DNA of 64,000 bases from Haliclystus octoradiatus (taxonomy: Eukaryota > Cnidaria > Staurozoa > Stauromedusae > Haliclystidae): NCBI GenBank assembly GCA_916610825.1, contig OU744450.1:14764489-14828488 (forward strand), in the 5' to 3' direction. Both the position numbers and the translations under genes were made by a program. Shown here piece by piece: positions 31,600-43,265 of this stretch; the first letter of the stretch is position 1; each line of letters starts with the position of its first letter. A model generated the notes under the pieces. The model made no database searches, was not told where the DNA came from, and saw only the letters and a list, made by a program, of their open reading frames with translations.

Positions 31600-34500
31600 T
31601 AGGGCATCGCAATGGCGGGTATCCAATGGCCCGGTCTCCCGGACCATAAAACCGGGTCCCGTTTGAGTCCCGTTTTTGGGATGACGTCATCGATTTTTTT
31701 TAGTAATTTTTGTAAAACAGTACTACCGAAATATTGCTTTCTGTGACCTGCTAGAGTTTTGTGGAGGACTGCATGATATAATAAAACCATTGCATCTTCT
31801 AGAGGCAAATATAATACGTAAACAAACATGTTGAAACTAGATCGCCGTATACGAACAATACAAATTCAAAATAATTAAGAACACAACAAGATGTTAATTT
31901 GAATAATTTCACACGTAAATTGATAATTAATTTGCGGTAATGTTTATGTCTGAACTTAAATAATTGAATTACAGTGACTATAAAGCTCTACAATATAAAT
32001 TTAACATAACAAATCAATGGACCGCTTTTAAATTGTATTGTCTATACAATACATGTTCAAAATTTATGCTGCATTTTTAGAAGCTTTTGCTAGAAATACT
32101 AGCATGTTTACTCTTGCGGGGTCAAGACACGTGCGTTGTGAGTTGACGATATTCCCCGCCGTTGAAAATACTCTCTCGGCTGAAGCTGAACTAGCTGGAA
32201 TTGCAAGGTACTTTCTTGCCAACACTGCCAAGTTTGGGAATTCTTTTTGATGGGATTTCCACCAGGTAAGGCTGGGAGTAGCATCTTTTACAACCATTTC
32301 CTCGTCATCACCATCTGATTCGGCGTCAGGAATTTCGAGCTTTTGTGCTGCCTTGTACTGGGCCACCTCATAATTGGCCTTTTGTGTAGGTGTAATTAGT
32401 CGCGGCAAAGATGTTGTTCCAGTTGATCGGGCTGGTTTTGCCATTAGAATAGCAAGAACGGTGCGCTTTTTCTTAGGTGCTGGCTCAGGATCATCCTCAT
32501 CTACGTCAGACTGTGGATCTACATCTGCTCTTTGTGAAAAGTTGGACCTGGCCACCATTTCAGCATTCGTTATCAAGCCTGCAACCAAGACCTCAATTTT
32601 GCTCCATGTTATGTCTTCTACTGTGTCATTTTTGTACCTTCGAAATAAGAATATATAAAATCTTGCAATTAAATTTGGATTAAAGAAATATGTTGCAAAT
32701 TACAATCAATATTTTCTTTACCGGGAAATACATTTATAGTACTATTGTGGTTTATTGGTTATATATATGGCTATACTGTAATCTAAATCATTCGCGTCCC
32801 ATCACGTATTTAAGTAATTTATGTAAAATGAAATTGTTTCGATAAATGTGAATTTCAATTTCCGATGTGAATTTCCAGGTGGGATGATTTCCTCTACTTG
32901 CGTAAATTCATAGTACAATAAAGAATGGAATTACCTTGGATCCAAAGCTGTTGCCAAGTGTGAAATGGACTCAAAAATAATAATATCATTTTCTTCATTA
33001 ATAGATGCATCATCATCGTCAACATCATCATCATTTATTAACTCCTCATCAACCACTTTAAGAAAACGCTTTTTTAAACCTTTAATCATGCTTTCTTTAA
33101 ACTTTGTTAGTGCATCAGAATCAACAGCAGAAACCTTCATGTGGGTGTTAATCATATTCATAATTACAGGCAATTTTGAAGGCAACGTCACTGTTAATTC
33201 CCCACATAATTCCGTAGTAGCAAGCTGGATTAAAATAAAACAAATTGGATACACATATAATGGGATTGAAAACACCAAACAGAACGCCAACGCAGAAAAC
33301 ATGCACAGGTTATAACTTCATTAGAACCCAGTCAAATGTCTTAGTTAATAAATAGATACGTACTTATAGTAGCTAGTTCAACATTTTGCATGTATGGTAC
33401 TACTTTCAGGGACACTTGGAATTATAGGTATTATGAAGAATGTCTCCGTACTTTCATTACAATTATCACATCAAATTAATATGTAAGCTACTAATTATAG
33501 AAACTACCTTGACAAATTTAAGAAGAGGTAAGATGTCTTCTATAATTCTCCAGTTGTGATCCGTTAACTCCAACGTGCGTGCATGACTGGGTTTAGTATA
33601 ACGACGGTCACTGAGTACGGCTGTAATCGGGTACCTTTGCTCAACAAGCCTCTCTAGCATTAAGTACGTTGAGTCCCACCTTGTGCATACTGATTGAATC
33701 AACCTGTGCTTCTTCACGGACATTGATTGTTGTTGCTTCGATAGTGCTTTAAGCGCCTTTGTGGACCTTCTGAAGTGAGCTACCAGTCGCGAGGCAGCTT
33801 TACATGCTCTCTCTATCGATCTGATCTTGAGTGAATCGTTGACAGCCAGCTGGATAGTATGGGCCGCACAAGGGACATCATCACTTCCGATTTTGTCACC
33901 CATTGCCCCAATATTAGAAGCATTATCATGGACAACTGCACTGATGTTACCCTGTATACCCCAATCTATCACCACCTGTTCTAATTGGTCAGCTATATTT
34001 TGTGCAGTGTGTTCGTCTGCCTCCATTTCTACGGTATCTGTTACTGCACGACACATGTTGAACCCTTCATCTATCCAATGACACGTAACAGTGATGTATG
34101 AATCCATTGACTTTGAAGTCCATAAGTCAGTTGTCAATGCAATACCGCTAGTACAACTCCGCTTGTATTGTGCTTCTCTTAGCGTCATACAAGCTTGTAA
34201 TTTTCCTTTACAATCGTATCTGCGCTTGGCACTTTGAAAGCAGGGGCAACCTTTTTGATGAACCTCAAAAAGCCCTGACCTTCTACTACTGCAAATGGCA
34301 GCATATCACTAGCGATCCATTCAATCAAGTGTTCGCCAAATTTACTAAGCTCCAATGGGGTTGGAATTCTATGCGTAAAGGTTACAATTGACTGACTTGA
34401 AGATGAAGTCGAACTGTTACCGGTAACAGAAGGATGGGATCTCATGTGCCTTTGTAACCCACTTGTAGAACCCCCTAGAGAAACAGCGATACAATATCGA

Positions 34501-35480
34501 TTTAATTGCAGTTCATACTAGCCAACATCGATCATTTATTTAAAAGTTTATTGTCCGTACCTTTACAGCTCATTGAAACGTCACATGTTATGCAACGAGC
34601 AGTATCAGCATCTACTTTCTTGAAATGCTTCCACACTTCACTTGGCATTGTTGTAGTGATGTAGTTAGTATTGATAATTGATGTATAAATATTTGTTATA
34701 AATGAGAACTTCACTGATATATAACAACGAATCGCTGATATTTAATAAAATATGTGAATTGTAGACATGCAATATTGGAAATAAAATACCATGAACTCTA
34801 CTCGCATTTATACTCGTAAAGTTCCGCCTTTGTAGACTGTAGACAGCAAAGTGGCGGAAGAAAAACATAAACACCGGTAATTGCAAAACATATTTTAATT
34901 TCCTTTCAAGAAAAAACTATCATATCAAATAAAATTTTATTGTATTTTATATTATAACTGTCATAAATTGACATGCTGTAATTAAAATTAACGGCTTACT
35001 TGTAAATATTTCATGAATTAAGCGGCAAAAGCATCACATTTCTTATATTTTGAAATACTTTCATAATAACTTGAAAGTTTCTTTTCCTTCAAAGGATTTC
35101 AAGGATTTCAAGCAGAACACTTTGAATAAGTAAATCGAGGTATTTCATGTTTCTTTCCGCGTTCCTGTAAGTTTGCGTGATCACTTTTGTCTAGACTCTG
35201 ATGACATCAATTGAATAGTGACAAGAAATACTTCACGACTTCACAACCACTTAATTAATTAAGGGGTATTCATTTTCTGTTTCATAGAAACACACATATT
35301 CAAGTAGTAAATAGACTAGAAACAGTCAAACAAATAATATATTTTTCATCACATTTGAAAAAAAAATAAATTAAAAATTAAAAAAAATAAAAATTTTCGG
35401 GAAATATTTCCCGAAATGCGTTACCGGGACTCGACATTTGCTCCGAGTCCCGGTTTCCCGGGACTCATTGCGATGCCCTA
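31600..35480 (-). mobile_element. hAT transposon with TIRs and 8-bp duplication
   Basis: Terminal inverted repeats TAGGGCATCGCAATG (31600-31614) and CATTGCGATGCCCTA (35466-35480) are perfect. ACTGACAT flanks both sides (31592-31599 and 35481-35488). Both subterminal regions are rich in CCGGGACTC-type motifs, likely transposase binding sites. The element is 3881 bp and carries one transposase gene on the minus strand. A clean duplication plus perfect ends indicate a rather young insertion into gypsy pol. Confidence 0.95.
32064..34648 (-). CDS. hAT transposase (BED zinc finger type), 4 exons, one frameshift
   Basis: Exons in transcript order: 34561-34648, 33508-34474, 32935-33224, 32064-32637. 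Exon 1 starts MPSEVWKHFKKVDADTARC and, with exon 2, forms a BED finger (CITC, then LQRHMRSH). Exon 2 has LTTDLWTSKSMDSYITVTCH, the VVHDNASNIG motif, CAAHTIQLAVND and CTRWDSTYLMLERL, the catalytic hAT core. Exon 3 is acidic and ends at LDPR. Exon 4 ends in the hAT dimerisation domain (YLAIPASSASAERVFSTAG). Phases agree at all three junctions. A single-base slip in an A-run near 34190-34200 breaks exon 2, so it is either inactive or carries a sequencing error. Closest familiar relatives are ZBED1/hAT-Ac proteins. Confidence 0.9.
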
Positions 35481-36468
35481 ACTGACATATTGCTTCTTTC
35501 AACCTAGCGAAAGCAGCTTCTTGATTGGGACCCAGGCCCACGACATATCGGCTTTTAATAGATCCGATATCGGTGATAATTTTGTCGCAAGATCAGGTAT
35601 AAACTTACCTAAATAATTTAACATACCAATAATGGTTCTCAATTCAGCTATGTTAGTGGGTGCACATAAACTTTTTATTGATTGTATGCGTTCTGGATTT
35701 GCTTTAATTCCATCGTTCGAAATAATGTGGCCAAAATATTTTACTTCATTACATGAGAGTTGACATTTTCTCGGTTTGGTTTTAAATCTGATTCTTTTAT
35801 CCTCTTTAATACCTTCTGTAATCGTTTATCGTGTTCTGCCTTCGTTTTCCCATAAACAAGATAAAGGACTTATCTACTGTAAACTTGACAGATAGCCAGC
35901 CAGATAAATCTTCAAGTAAACTTGACATAATACGTTGAAATATTTTGGGTGCCGACGTTATTCCCATTGGAATCCTTTCAAAACAATATCTGCCAAACAG
36001 CGTAATAAAGGTGGTTAATTTACAGCTCAATTTATCCAATGGAATTTGATAATATCCCCCAGCTGCGTCTAAAGCAGAAAACCAGGTAGATCCTACTAAA
36101 TCAAGTGCAATGTCCTCAAGATTTGGTAACATGAAATGTTCTCTTTTAATTGATGCATTCAACTTCTTGAAATCTACACAGATTCGTATGGCCCCGTTTC
36201 TCTTGACTACGGGTACCATCGGTGCACATCAGTCTGTTGGCTCTGTTACTTGTCTAATAATGCCATGCTTCTGCATACGCTGTAATTCTGTCTTAACTTT
36301 ATCTCTTATCGGAAATGGTACACGACGCGGAGTTGACAGACAATACGGTTCAGCTGGTGACTGTATTGTAATTTTAACTGGTGTAGTTTTCATCTGTCCG
36401 TGTGTATCAAACACAGAGGCGAATTCATCTTGTATCTCGCTAACTCTAGCTATGAGACCAAGTCCCAA
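35481..36468 (-). pseudogene. gypsy reverse transcriptase, broken
   Basis: Reading downward from 36468: the pre-RT region with the PVKITIQSPAEPYCLSTPRR order and GIIRQVTEPTD, a TGA stop at 36229-36231 where a Trp is usual, then MVPVVKRNGAIRICVDFKKL, LVGSTWFSALDAAGGYYQIP and RYCFERIPMGITSAPKIFQR. The catalytic YxDD box that should follow the LLEDL segment is lost to an indel. Further frameshifts occur near 35770. The last codons before 35481 are in frame with the RNase H part across the hAT insertion. Confidence 0.85.
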
Positions 36469-36537
36469 GCAAATTTTTCGGCTTAATAAATTCCCTTTTG
36501 CAGGCTTTGCTACAAATATAACAACATCGGAAGATTT

Positions 36538-37660
36538 TTAATTATATGTAACCTCAGTATTAAATTTCCCAATGCATTTCACTTCTCCTCCAGGTGATAT
36601 TAACTTTTGCCGTACATCTAATAATCTTGGTATCGGTAATGGTGACAAACTTTTAAAAACATTTTCAGAGATGACAGTAACATCCGCACCAGTGTCGATT
36701 TTAAATGTGACCTCCGTATTTATAATCTTGATGGAAACTAACCACGGATCATTATCTTTATCGTTATGAATGTTGTCCAGATAAAAATCCCCGTCATGTG
36801 CCTCGTCAGTGCTATCAGTATCTGCGTCTTGTTCCGTCGCCTTGACTGATTTTGAGAGGCAAAATTTACTGTAATGACCATTTTTATGGCATTTGTGGCA
36901 TTCTTTGCCGTAAGCAGGACATTTGTTTTTCATGTGTCTTGTGCCACAGCGACCACAATTATTCGTGTTGCTTCCCTTCTGTTCTGATTTGTCCCTAGCT
37001 CGACTTTTATATTGTTGGTACTTTCTCTTAGAAATGGCTTCAACGTCTACATTGGCAGTGTTGTCTTGTTTCTTTATTTGTGATTTCACCATTTCTGTTT
37101 GGCGAGCAATGTCAATCGCTTTCTCTAGGGTGAGGTCAGTCGTTAGCTGTAGTTTTTGTCTCACCTGGCGGTCTTTTAGTCCAATTACTAGGCGATCACG
37201 TATCTGCTCGTTTATGTTGATATATTGGCAATGCTGTGACAACAGCCTTAATTGTCTGATATACTCTTCAACGGTTTCCCCTTGTGACTGTATCTTCTCT
37301 TGGAATACCGCCCTTTCGTAGATAATATTCCTCTTAGGAATAAAGTAGTTGGTAAATTGGTTTAGGAATAAAGTAGTTGGTGAATTGGTTTGTCAAACCT
37401 TCGTAATATTCATCAGGATTTTTCTCCTTATCCACTGCACTTTTTCCACTTGTTGAGGGTAAAGTTTGATCCCACGTGAAAGTTTTCATTATTCTGGCTC
37501 CCTCTTTACTGCCCATGCAGTATAATAGAGCATCCCTTTGACATTCGCCATCTTCTTTATTCAACTTCGCTGCTCGTCTGAACCTGTTGAATTCATCAAG
37601 CCAGTCTTCCCACTCTTCTGGTCGGAAGCTAAACTTATTGGGTTGATTGTATCTTGCCAT
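36538..37660 (-). pseudogene. gypsy Gag and protease, disrupted by 28-bp duplication
   Basis: Gag starts at 37660 (MARYNQPNKFSFRPEEWEDW). A perfect 28-bp tandem duplication near 37336-37393 throws it out of frame. The second part (36538-37242) has CGRCGTRHMKNKCPAYGKEC and CHKCHKNGHYSKFC, two zinc knuckles, then the aspartic protease triad FKIDTGADVTVIS. Gag packages RNA and the protease matures the polyprotein. Confidence 0.85.
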
Positions 37661-37740
37661 AGTATTATTATAATTATTGACAGAAAATCTAAACCACTTC
37701 TGACACCATGTTTAAAGCGAGAATTATCCAAGAGATGGAA

Positions 37741-37872
37741 CACGTCTGTTTACTAACTGTGTTTATTTTGAACTCCTCACATTTACAAACGTCATAGTGT
37801 TGGCTAACACTTGACAGGCTTAATTATAACATGATAGTGTGATTCAATAAGTTCCTGCACGATATCATGACA
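37741..37872 (-). repeat. 5' LTR of gypsy element
   Basis: Right copy of the 132-bp repeat, differing from the left copy at only about three positions. This indicates recent insertion relative to the decay of the coding region. On its inner side 32 bp lead to the primer binding site. Confidence 0.8.
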
Positions 37873-39876
37873 GTGGGCACAGGCGATGAATATAGCCAAC
37901 AGATGCTTCTCGCTCTTGGAAAAGAAGCCACTCTAGCCGAAGCCCTAAAGCTAGCGCTATCCGAAAAATCAGCCAAGCGGGATCAGCGAGCTGTGAAACC
38001 CAACCTCGTTAATATCACTAGAACTGTTAGTACATACAAACAGAAAAAAACGACCAGAAGGTGGCACCCCCAATAAAATGCAACAAATGTGGCCATGTAT
38101 CCCACAGAGATAATCAATGTCCTGCTACAAATGCTGTCTGCCGTTGGTGTAACCAGCGTGGCCACTACGATCGGTGCTGCCCAAACCATTCCCAACGGCA
38201 GCAAAACTCAAACAACACCCAATGGCAACACAACCCAAACCAGACTAGAGGCAATAGGGGATACAATCGTTCAGATCGTTCTGCACAGGTTAACTGCACT
38301 GCAAACAACAGCGAATATCACGAAAATGTTGGAACAACCCACATAGAATCAGCAATCGCAATGCGAGCTGACAGTGAAGTTGACACTTTAGAAAAACTTC
38401 ACACTGTTGGTGTGACATTGTCCATCAAGCTTCTCCCACATCACAAATGTCAAGCAAATTTCCTGCCAGACACTGGACTTACTGCCATTGGAGCTACCCG
38501 CAACCAACTTCAGTCTTACTTGAGCCCCCCAGCCCCTCCCAAATGAGCTACTAATGGAAAGACCGATGGCCTAACTACCTGGGGCTATTTCAACAGTTTC
38601 CTTACCTGTGGCAAGGGAAATTGCATGTTGGACGTCTATGTCATCGAAGGTTTAGCCCAACCAATTCTCACACTAAAAGCATGTAAAGCACTCAATCTAG
38701 TCTCACATGATTTCCCCTCAATCCACACACTGAGCAATTACCAACCCCCACCCCCGTCAACGTCACCCCCAATATCTGAAAGCGAACGCTCTGAGAAATG
38801 GAAAGAACTCTCTACCAAGTTTCCCCGTCCCTTTGATGAATGTCTACGACCAATGGAAGGATCCCCGTTAACCATCAGACTTCAACCTGGCGCTCAACCT
38901 ACCCGTGTATACTCCACGTGCGCTCTTCCTATTCCTTTGACTGCTGCATTCGACAAGGAGCTGGACGACCAAATACGAGCGGGTATTCTTGAAAATGCTG
39001 ATGACACCAACGACCCATCTGAGTGGCTACATTGAACAAAGCAATCGTTAGACCAGTATTTACTACACAATCGCCAAGGGATGTGGTAGCACAAATCCCC
39101 CCTGATGCCAAGTATTTTACCGTTCTTGATGGGCATAAAGGATTTCATCAAGTATCACTGGACCAGGAAAGTAGAAAGCTACCTTTGTCACACCACGAGG
39201 TTGGATGAGATACACTAGACTGCCAATGGGAGCCAACCTATCCTCTGACGTCTTCAATGAAAAGTGGTATGGTAAACTGTCTGGATTGCCAAGAGTAAAA
39301 TTGATTGTGGAAGGTATTCTCATCTACAGCAACACTGTAGATCAACATTATAACGATGTCGAACAAGTTCTGGAGGTGTTGTCATCCAACAGCATGGCAA
39401 TCAATCCAGACAAAGTCCAATTTGCCAAGTCACAGCTATCATTTGGCGGGTTTATGGTCAATCAAGGTCATTACACCATTGACCCCCAGCTGACTGAAGC
39501 ACTCAGGTGCTTCCCAATCCTCCAAAACCGAACTGATCTAAAATCGTTCATGAGGCTGGCGCAACAACTTGGTGAATTTACTGATAACTTAATCATGTTA
39601 ATGGAGCCTTTCCGTGACCTCAACAAAGAGCACACTGCCTGGGTATGGACGGCATCGCATGATGCAGCATTCAAGAAAACTTGCAACGCCCTGACCCGTC
39701 CACCCTATCTCACTTATTTCGATCCACGAAGACAAACTAAGTTTCTCACTGATGCATCGCGCCTTCATCGCCTGGGATTTGTGTTGCGCCAGCGATGCCT
39801 AGACGGAAAATGGCCCCTTGTGCAATGCGGCTCTTGCACACTTGCCAAACACGAGGCTAACTGGAGTGGCATATGA
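37873..39876 (+). pseudogene. second gypsy element: Gag knuckles, protease, RT, RNase H remnants
   Basis: Starts abruptly at the LTR edge with a Gag C-terminus (GKEATLAEALKLALSEKSAK). Two zinc knuckles follow in a shifted frame (CNKCGHVSHRDNQCP, CRWCNQRGHYDRCC). A protease/pre-RT piece (38625-39035) ends in the HTVGV...LLPDTG-to-PTRVYS style region. The reverse transcriptase (39023-39876) has RYTRLPMGANLSSDVFNE, but the catalytic FADD position reads LIVEGILIYSN, so both Asp are lost. An RNase H start (KFLTDASRLHRLGFVL) follows. At least two frameshifts occur. A different gypsy lineage from the minus-strand element. Confidence 0.8.
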
Positions 39877-40202
39877 ATGCTATAAAGAGAATTATGTTTA
39901 ATAATAGTAAGCGGGTAACTAGATTCAGGACTGAAGTCGATGTCAATATTAATGATAATGTGCCTATACTGCATTATTTCCTTTTTAGCTTAATTTCGTT
40001 TTTTATTTTACACAATCTACTTACTGATGAGTATTATGCGATAGCCCCTGACCGCAGATACTGACCTCAGCATTAATATAATTGTATTTAGGCTTGATTT
40101 GCCTCCAGCGCAAACCAGTTAAGACATTTAGTACAGGAATTTAATTGGTTCTAAGGGTGAGAGTTATACTTATTGTTGTGTTTCTTGCTTCTCTCATATA
40201 AT
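39877..40202. other. no gene seen
   Basis: Short AT-rich spacer between the second gypsy remnant and the next hAT relic. No recognisable feature. Confidence 0.5.
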
Positions 40203-41312
40203 TAGATATTGAAGATGCCAATCTGAGGCTCGTCGGAATGGGTGCAGATGGAGCATCGGTAAATCGAGGTGACAAGGCAGGTGTAAAAAAAAGATGTGCG
40301 AGGATATGCCATGGCTTATTTTTAATTGGTGTTTAGCACATCGACTAGAACTTTCCTTGAAAGATGCATTGAAAGGTTCCAGCTTTGACAAAGTTGACTC
40401 AATATTGCAAAATCTTTTTGCAATATATAAAAGGTCTCCTAAAAAATTGTGAGTGTTGAAGGAGATCTGGGAAATACAAATTTCAGACTCAAAAAGCAGC
40501 GTAAAGCCACTGCGTGCAACAGGGACGAGGTGGTTGGCGCACAAATTGGCAGCGATGAGAAAATGTTACGAAAAATTTGACATCTATATCATGCATCTTG
40601 AAAATGTAACTTGTGACACATCTTATCAACCAGCTGATTGAGCAAAAATCAAGGGGTACCTCAAATTGTGGTGTTCCTCAAGTACCCTCTTAAGCATGTA
40701 TTTTTACCTCGATGTTTTGGGACCTATTGAAAAACTATCACTAGCCTTTCAAAATGATTTAGTTGAACCAGTTAAGGCAATAAATGCTTTGACAAAAACT
40801 TTGAAAAATCTTGAACGCCTAAAAACTACCACCGTTGAGAAGTTTCCGTCTGTTAAAAGTTTCTCAGAAAGGTAAATACAAATGAAGACGGTGCCACTTT
40901 TTATCAGACGATGGAGATAAAAGATGTTGAAATTTCTATTCAACAGATCGAGAGTAAACGGGTTGACATCATAAAAAGTTTGACAAAAGAACTACATAGT
41001 CCTTTAGAAGACAATGACAGCAACCCTATTACGGCAATAGCACATATTTTGAATTGTGAGGGGTGGGAGCGATCAAAACTAGACGAAACTGGCAAACCAT
41101 TAAGATTTATTGAATTTGCCGATGATAGTCTGCTTGATATTGCTATCAGATGTGAAAAACCGCTAAATGCAGGTCTAAATTGCTCACCGAGCCAGTTGCT
41201 TGATGAATGGCATTCCCTTCATCAAAATTTCAAAACTCAAAAATCAAAAATCAAAACTGAAGACTTATCAAAATTTCTTAAATATAATTTAATCAATCTA
41301 CTTTTGTATTAA
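40203..41312 (+). pseudogene. hAT-like transposase relic (ZNF862/KIAA1586 type)
   Basis: Pieces in order: LRLVGMGADGASVNRGDKAG, then LRATGTRWLAHKLAAM with HLENVTCDTS, YFYLDVLGPIEKLSLAFQND, and a final part with LDETGKPLRFIEFADDS and SPSQLLDEWHSLHQNF. The order and the 'D.GASV..G...GV', 'GTRW..HK..A' and 'HLEN' signatures match the hAT-derived proteins related to ZNF862 and KIAA1586. Stops at several points (for example near 40640 and 40875) show that it is dead. The C-terminal dimerisation domain is not seen. Confidence 0.7.
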
Positions 41313-43265
41313 CATATTTTGTATCTAAATCAATTTTTAATCTAAATAAATGTTATTGTTGTCTTGCAGAAATAGAAGAAATTCAATCCTTATGCTTTAG
41401 CCTCCTTATTCTTTAGACGTAAAACATGGCCTCATTATCAATCCAATTATAGCAGAAACTAAATAACTAGGCTACTAAATAAGCACTTAATGAGTAAGAG
41501 AGATGGTTAATCTCATACGAAATGTAGGCCTATCGATAGGTCTGAATGCATATAGTTATGTTGCACTTCGGAGGTAAGCAATATAAAGAAGATTAAATGG
41601 AGGTGCAATGAAAAATAAAAAATACAGTCGATTTACATGTTAATGATGTATTATTGTAATTTCATCAACATTTTATGATATGCTGTGGTCATAACAATGG
41701 CATGATGGCCAAAATTTAATTAAATTATGGAGATAATGAAAACTGAAAAATGTTTCAGTTGTATGCTTCAGTGGTATAATTGAGTAGTTGCTCGTTATGA
41801 TAATCTCAACATATTATTTATTTACATATTTACAATTTTGAGAACAATATTTTCAAGCTATTTTGATTTGCAATACTTTTAGTTTGTCTGCTGTTTTGGT
41901 GATTGAGCTGTTGTCAGCATTGCTTATATGTACATATGCATATGTGTAATAGCGCATTATTGTTTATTTTTCACATATTATAAAGTTGATTTTTATTTGA
42001 TATATTTCAGTTGATTTTCTGATACTAGTTATTCATAATGGTTGGTAAAGTTGTTGACGTTCGTGCCTGAATGTAAAACATGTAAGATATGATGAGAAAA
42101 ATTTGTTGAAATTGTGAATATAGATAGTTTGTATTTATACCAGATGTGTGACGCATACCGCATTGAGAATTTGAAGACGAAGCTGATTTGGTGCAATCGT
42201 GGTGTTGACCAAACGAATTATGTTGTCTGCGGACATTTTAAATTTTAATGTTCCCTTAAATTTTGCTAATAAAGATTTGGCATTTGTAAGGGAGAAATGT
42301 TGTTTGTATTCCAGTTTGTAACAACAGCGTAAGTACGCCAAGGACGGAAGAGTTGATTTGATGATAATAGGTTGGTGTTTTCATCTCTCAATTGCATATA
42401 GATGTGGTTGGTCATACCTCTTATGAATATAAATGAAGACACTGGATATTGCATATACATAACAGTATAGACAACATACACTGCATATGCATTTCATACA
42501 TTTTACAGTTTTAATGTCATATGGCTGTTGTCGGACTTACCTATCTTAAAGATGGATGGACACAAGGAACTGCGCAACACATACAGTGCAGGACAGCTGG
42601 GAACCATAATGTTGGCTCTGAAGAAAATGGCATGGCGATGGTGCTTCAGTGACAACTTGAAGATCATTTCTGATGACGCAGTAAAAATGGGTGATGCTAT
42701 GTGCGATGTCTAAAAGAAAATTGACAACATTTAAAACAATGTGGTTAATTTATAATTATATTTGCAGGTTGATTATGGAATGTTAGATGGAGACAAACCT
42801 GCAAAATGGCAGCAACATTTTCCTGCTTGTTTCCAACAAAGTAGATGTTTTTTATTTCTTTTACCATAGAAACTAGCACCAGCAGCTCCTCGCTTTCCCA
42901 TAACTGATAGGCTTTGTAGTTGAAAGTTTTGTTGCTACAGCAGGAAGGGTGTCTCCAATTACTTTGTGAATTGCAGCACAAATGTGGTATCTGTATTGAT
43001 AAAAAAGAGAAGTTAGTTTGTATGGAATATGTTTTACGAAATATTCATTTTAAATTATATGTGGTAAGGTATAGTTTAGTACCTCACTGGCAGTTGATTT
43101 TGTAACTTTCCAGTTAACGTCACTGTAGGATGGCATTTTCTCCTTGACAGTGTGGAATGCGGCGATGGATTTTTCAAATGTTTTACAGTCACTGTTTCTT
43201 CCACAGACGAAAAAGACACCACTTCAACAACATCACCTGGTAGATCATGATGATACATGTATAAA
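41313..43265. other. unassigned region with weak coding relics
   Basis: No clear gene. On the minus strand a disrupted frame at about 42760-43258 gives TFEKSIAAFHTVKEKMPSYS and, further down, HICAAIHKVIGDTLPAVATK, which look like decayed protein sequence. I do not recognise the family. It lies directly 3' of the polymerase fragment and might belong to the same element. Other ORFs (42135-42341, 42528-42713) show no motif. Confidence 0.35.

Larger units (their letters stand above)
29476..37872 (-). mobile_element. Ty3/gypsy LTR retrotransposon (Mag-like) with nested hAT
   Basis: Two 132-bp direct repeats with few differences (29476-29607 and 37741-37872) are the LTRs. They read TGTCATGAT at the start on the minus strand. 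Next to the left LTR is a polypurine tract (minus strand of 29608-29618). Inside the right LTR is a likely primer binding site, TGGTGTCAGAAGTGG on the minus strand (37694-37708), 32 bp from the shared repeat. Order on the minus strand is Gag, zinc knuckle, protease, reverse transcriptase, RNase H, integrase. A hAT element (31600-35480) splits pol. The zinc knuckles and integrase suggest the Mag/SURL group. Defects include a 28-bp tandem duplication in gag, a TGA at 36229-36231 and a ruined catalytic box in the reverse transcriptase. Confidence 0.88.

Noticed and set aside
42528..42713. Plus-strand 61-codon ORF as a possible SANT exon of the SANBR-like gene
   Set aside because: The peptide has Trp residues, but their spacing does not fit a SANT domain and no clean splice sites frame it.
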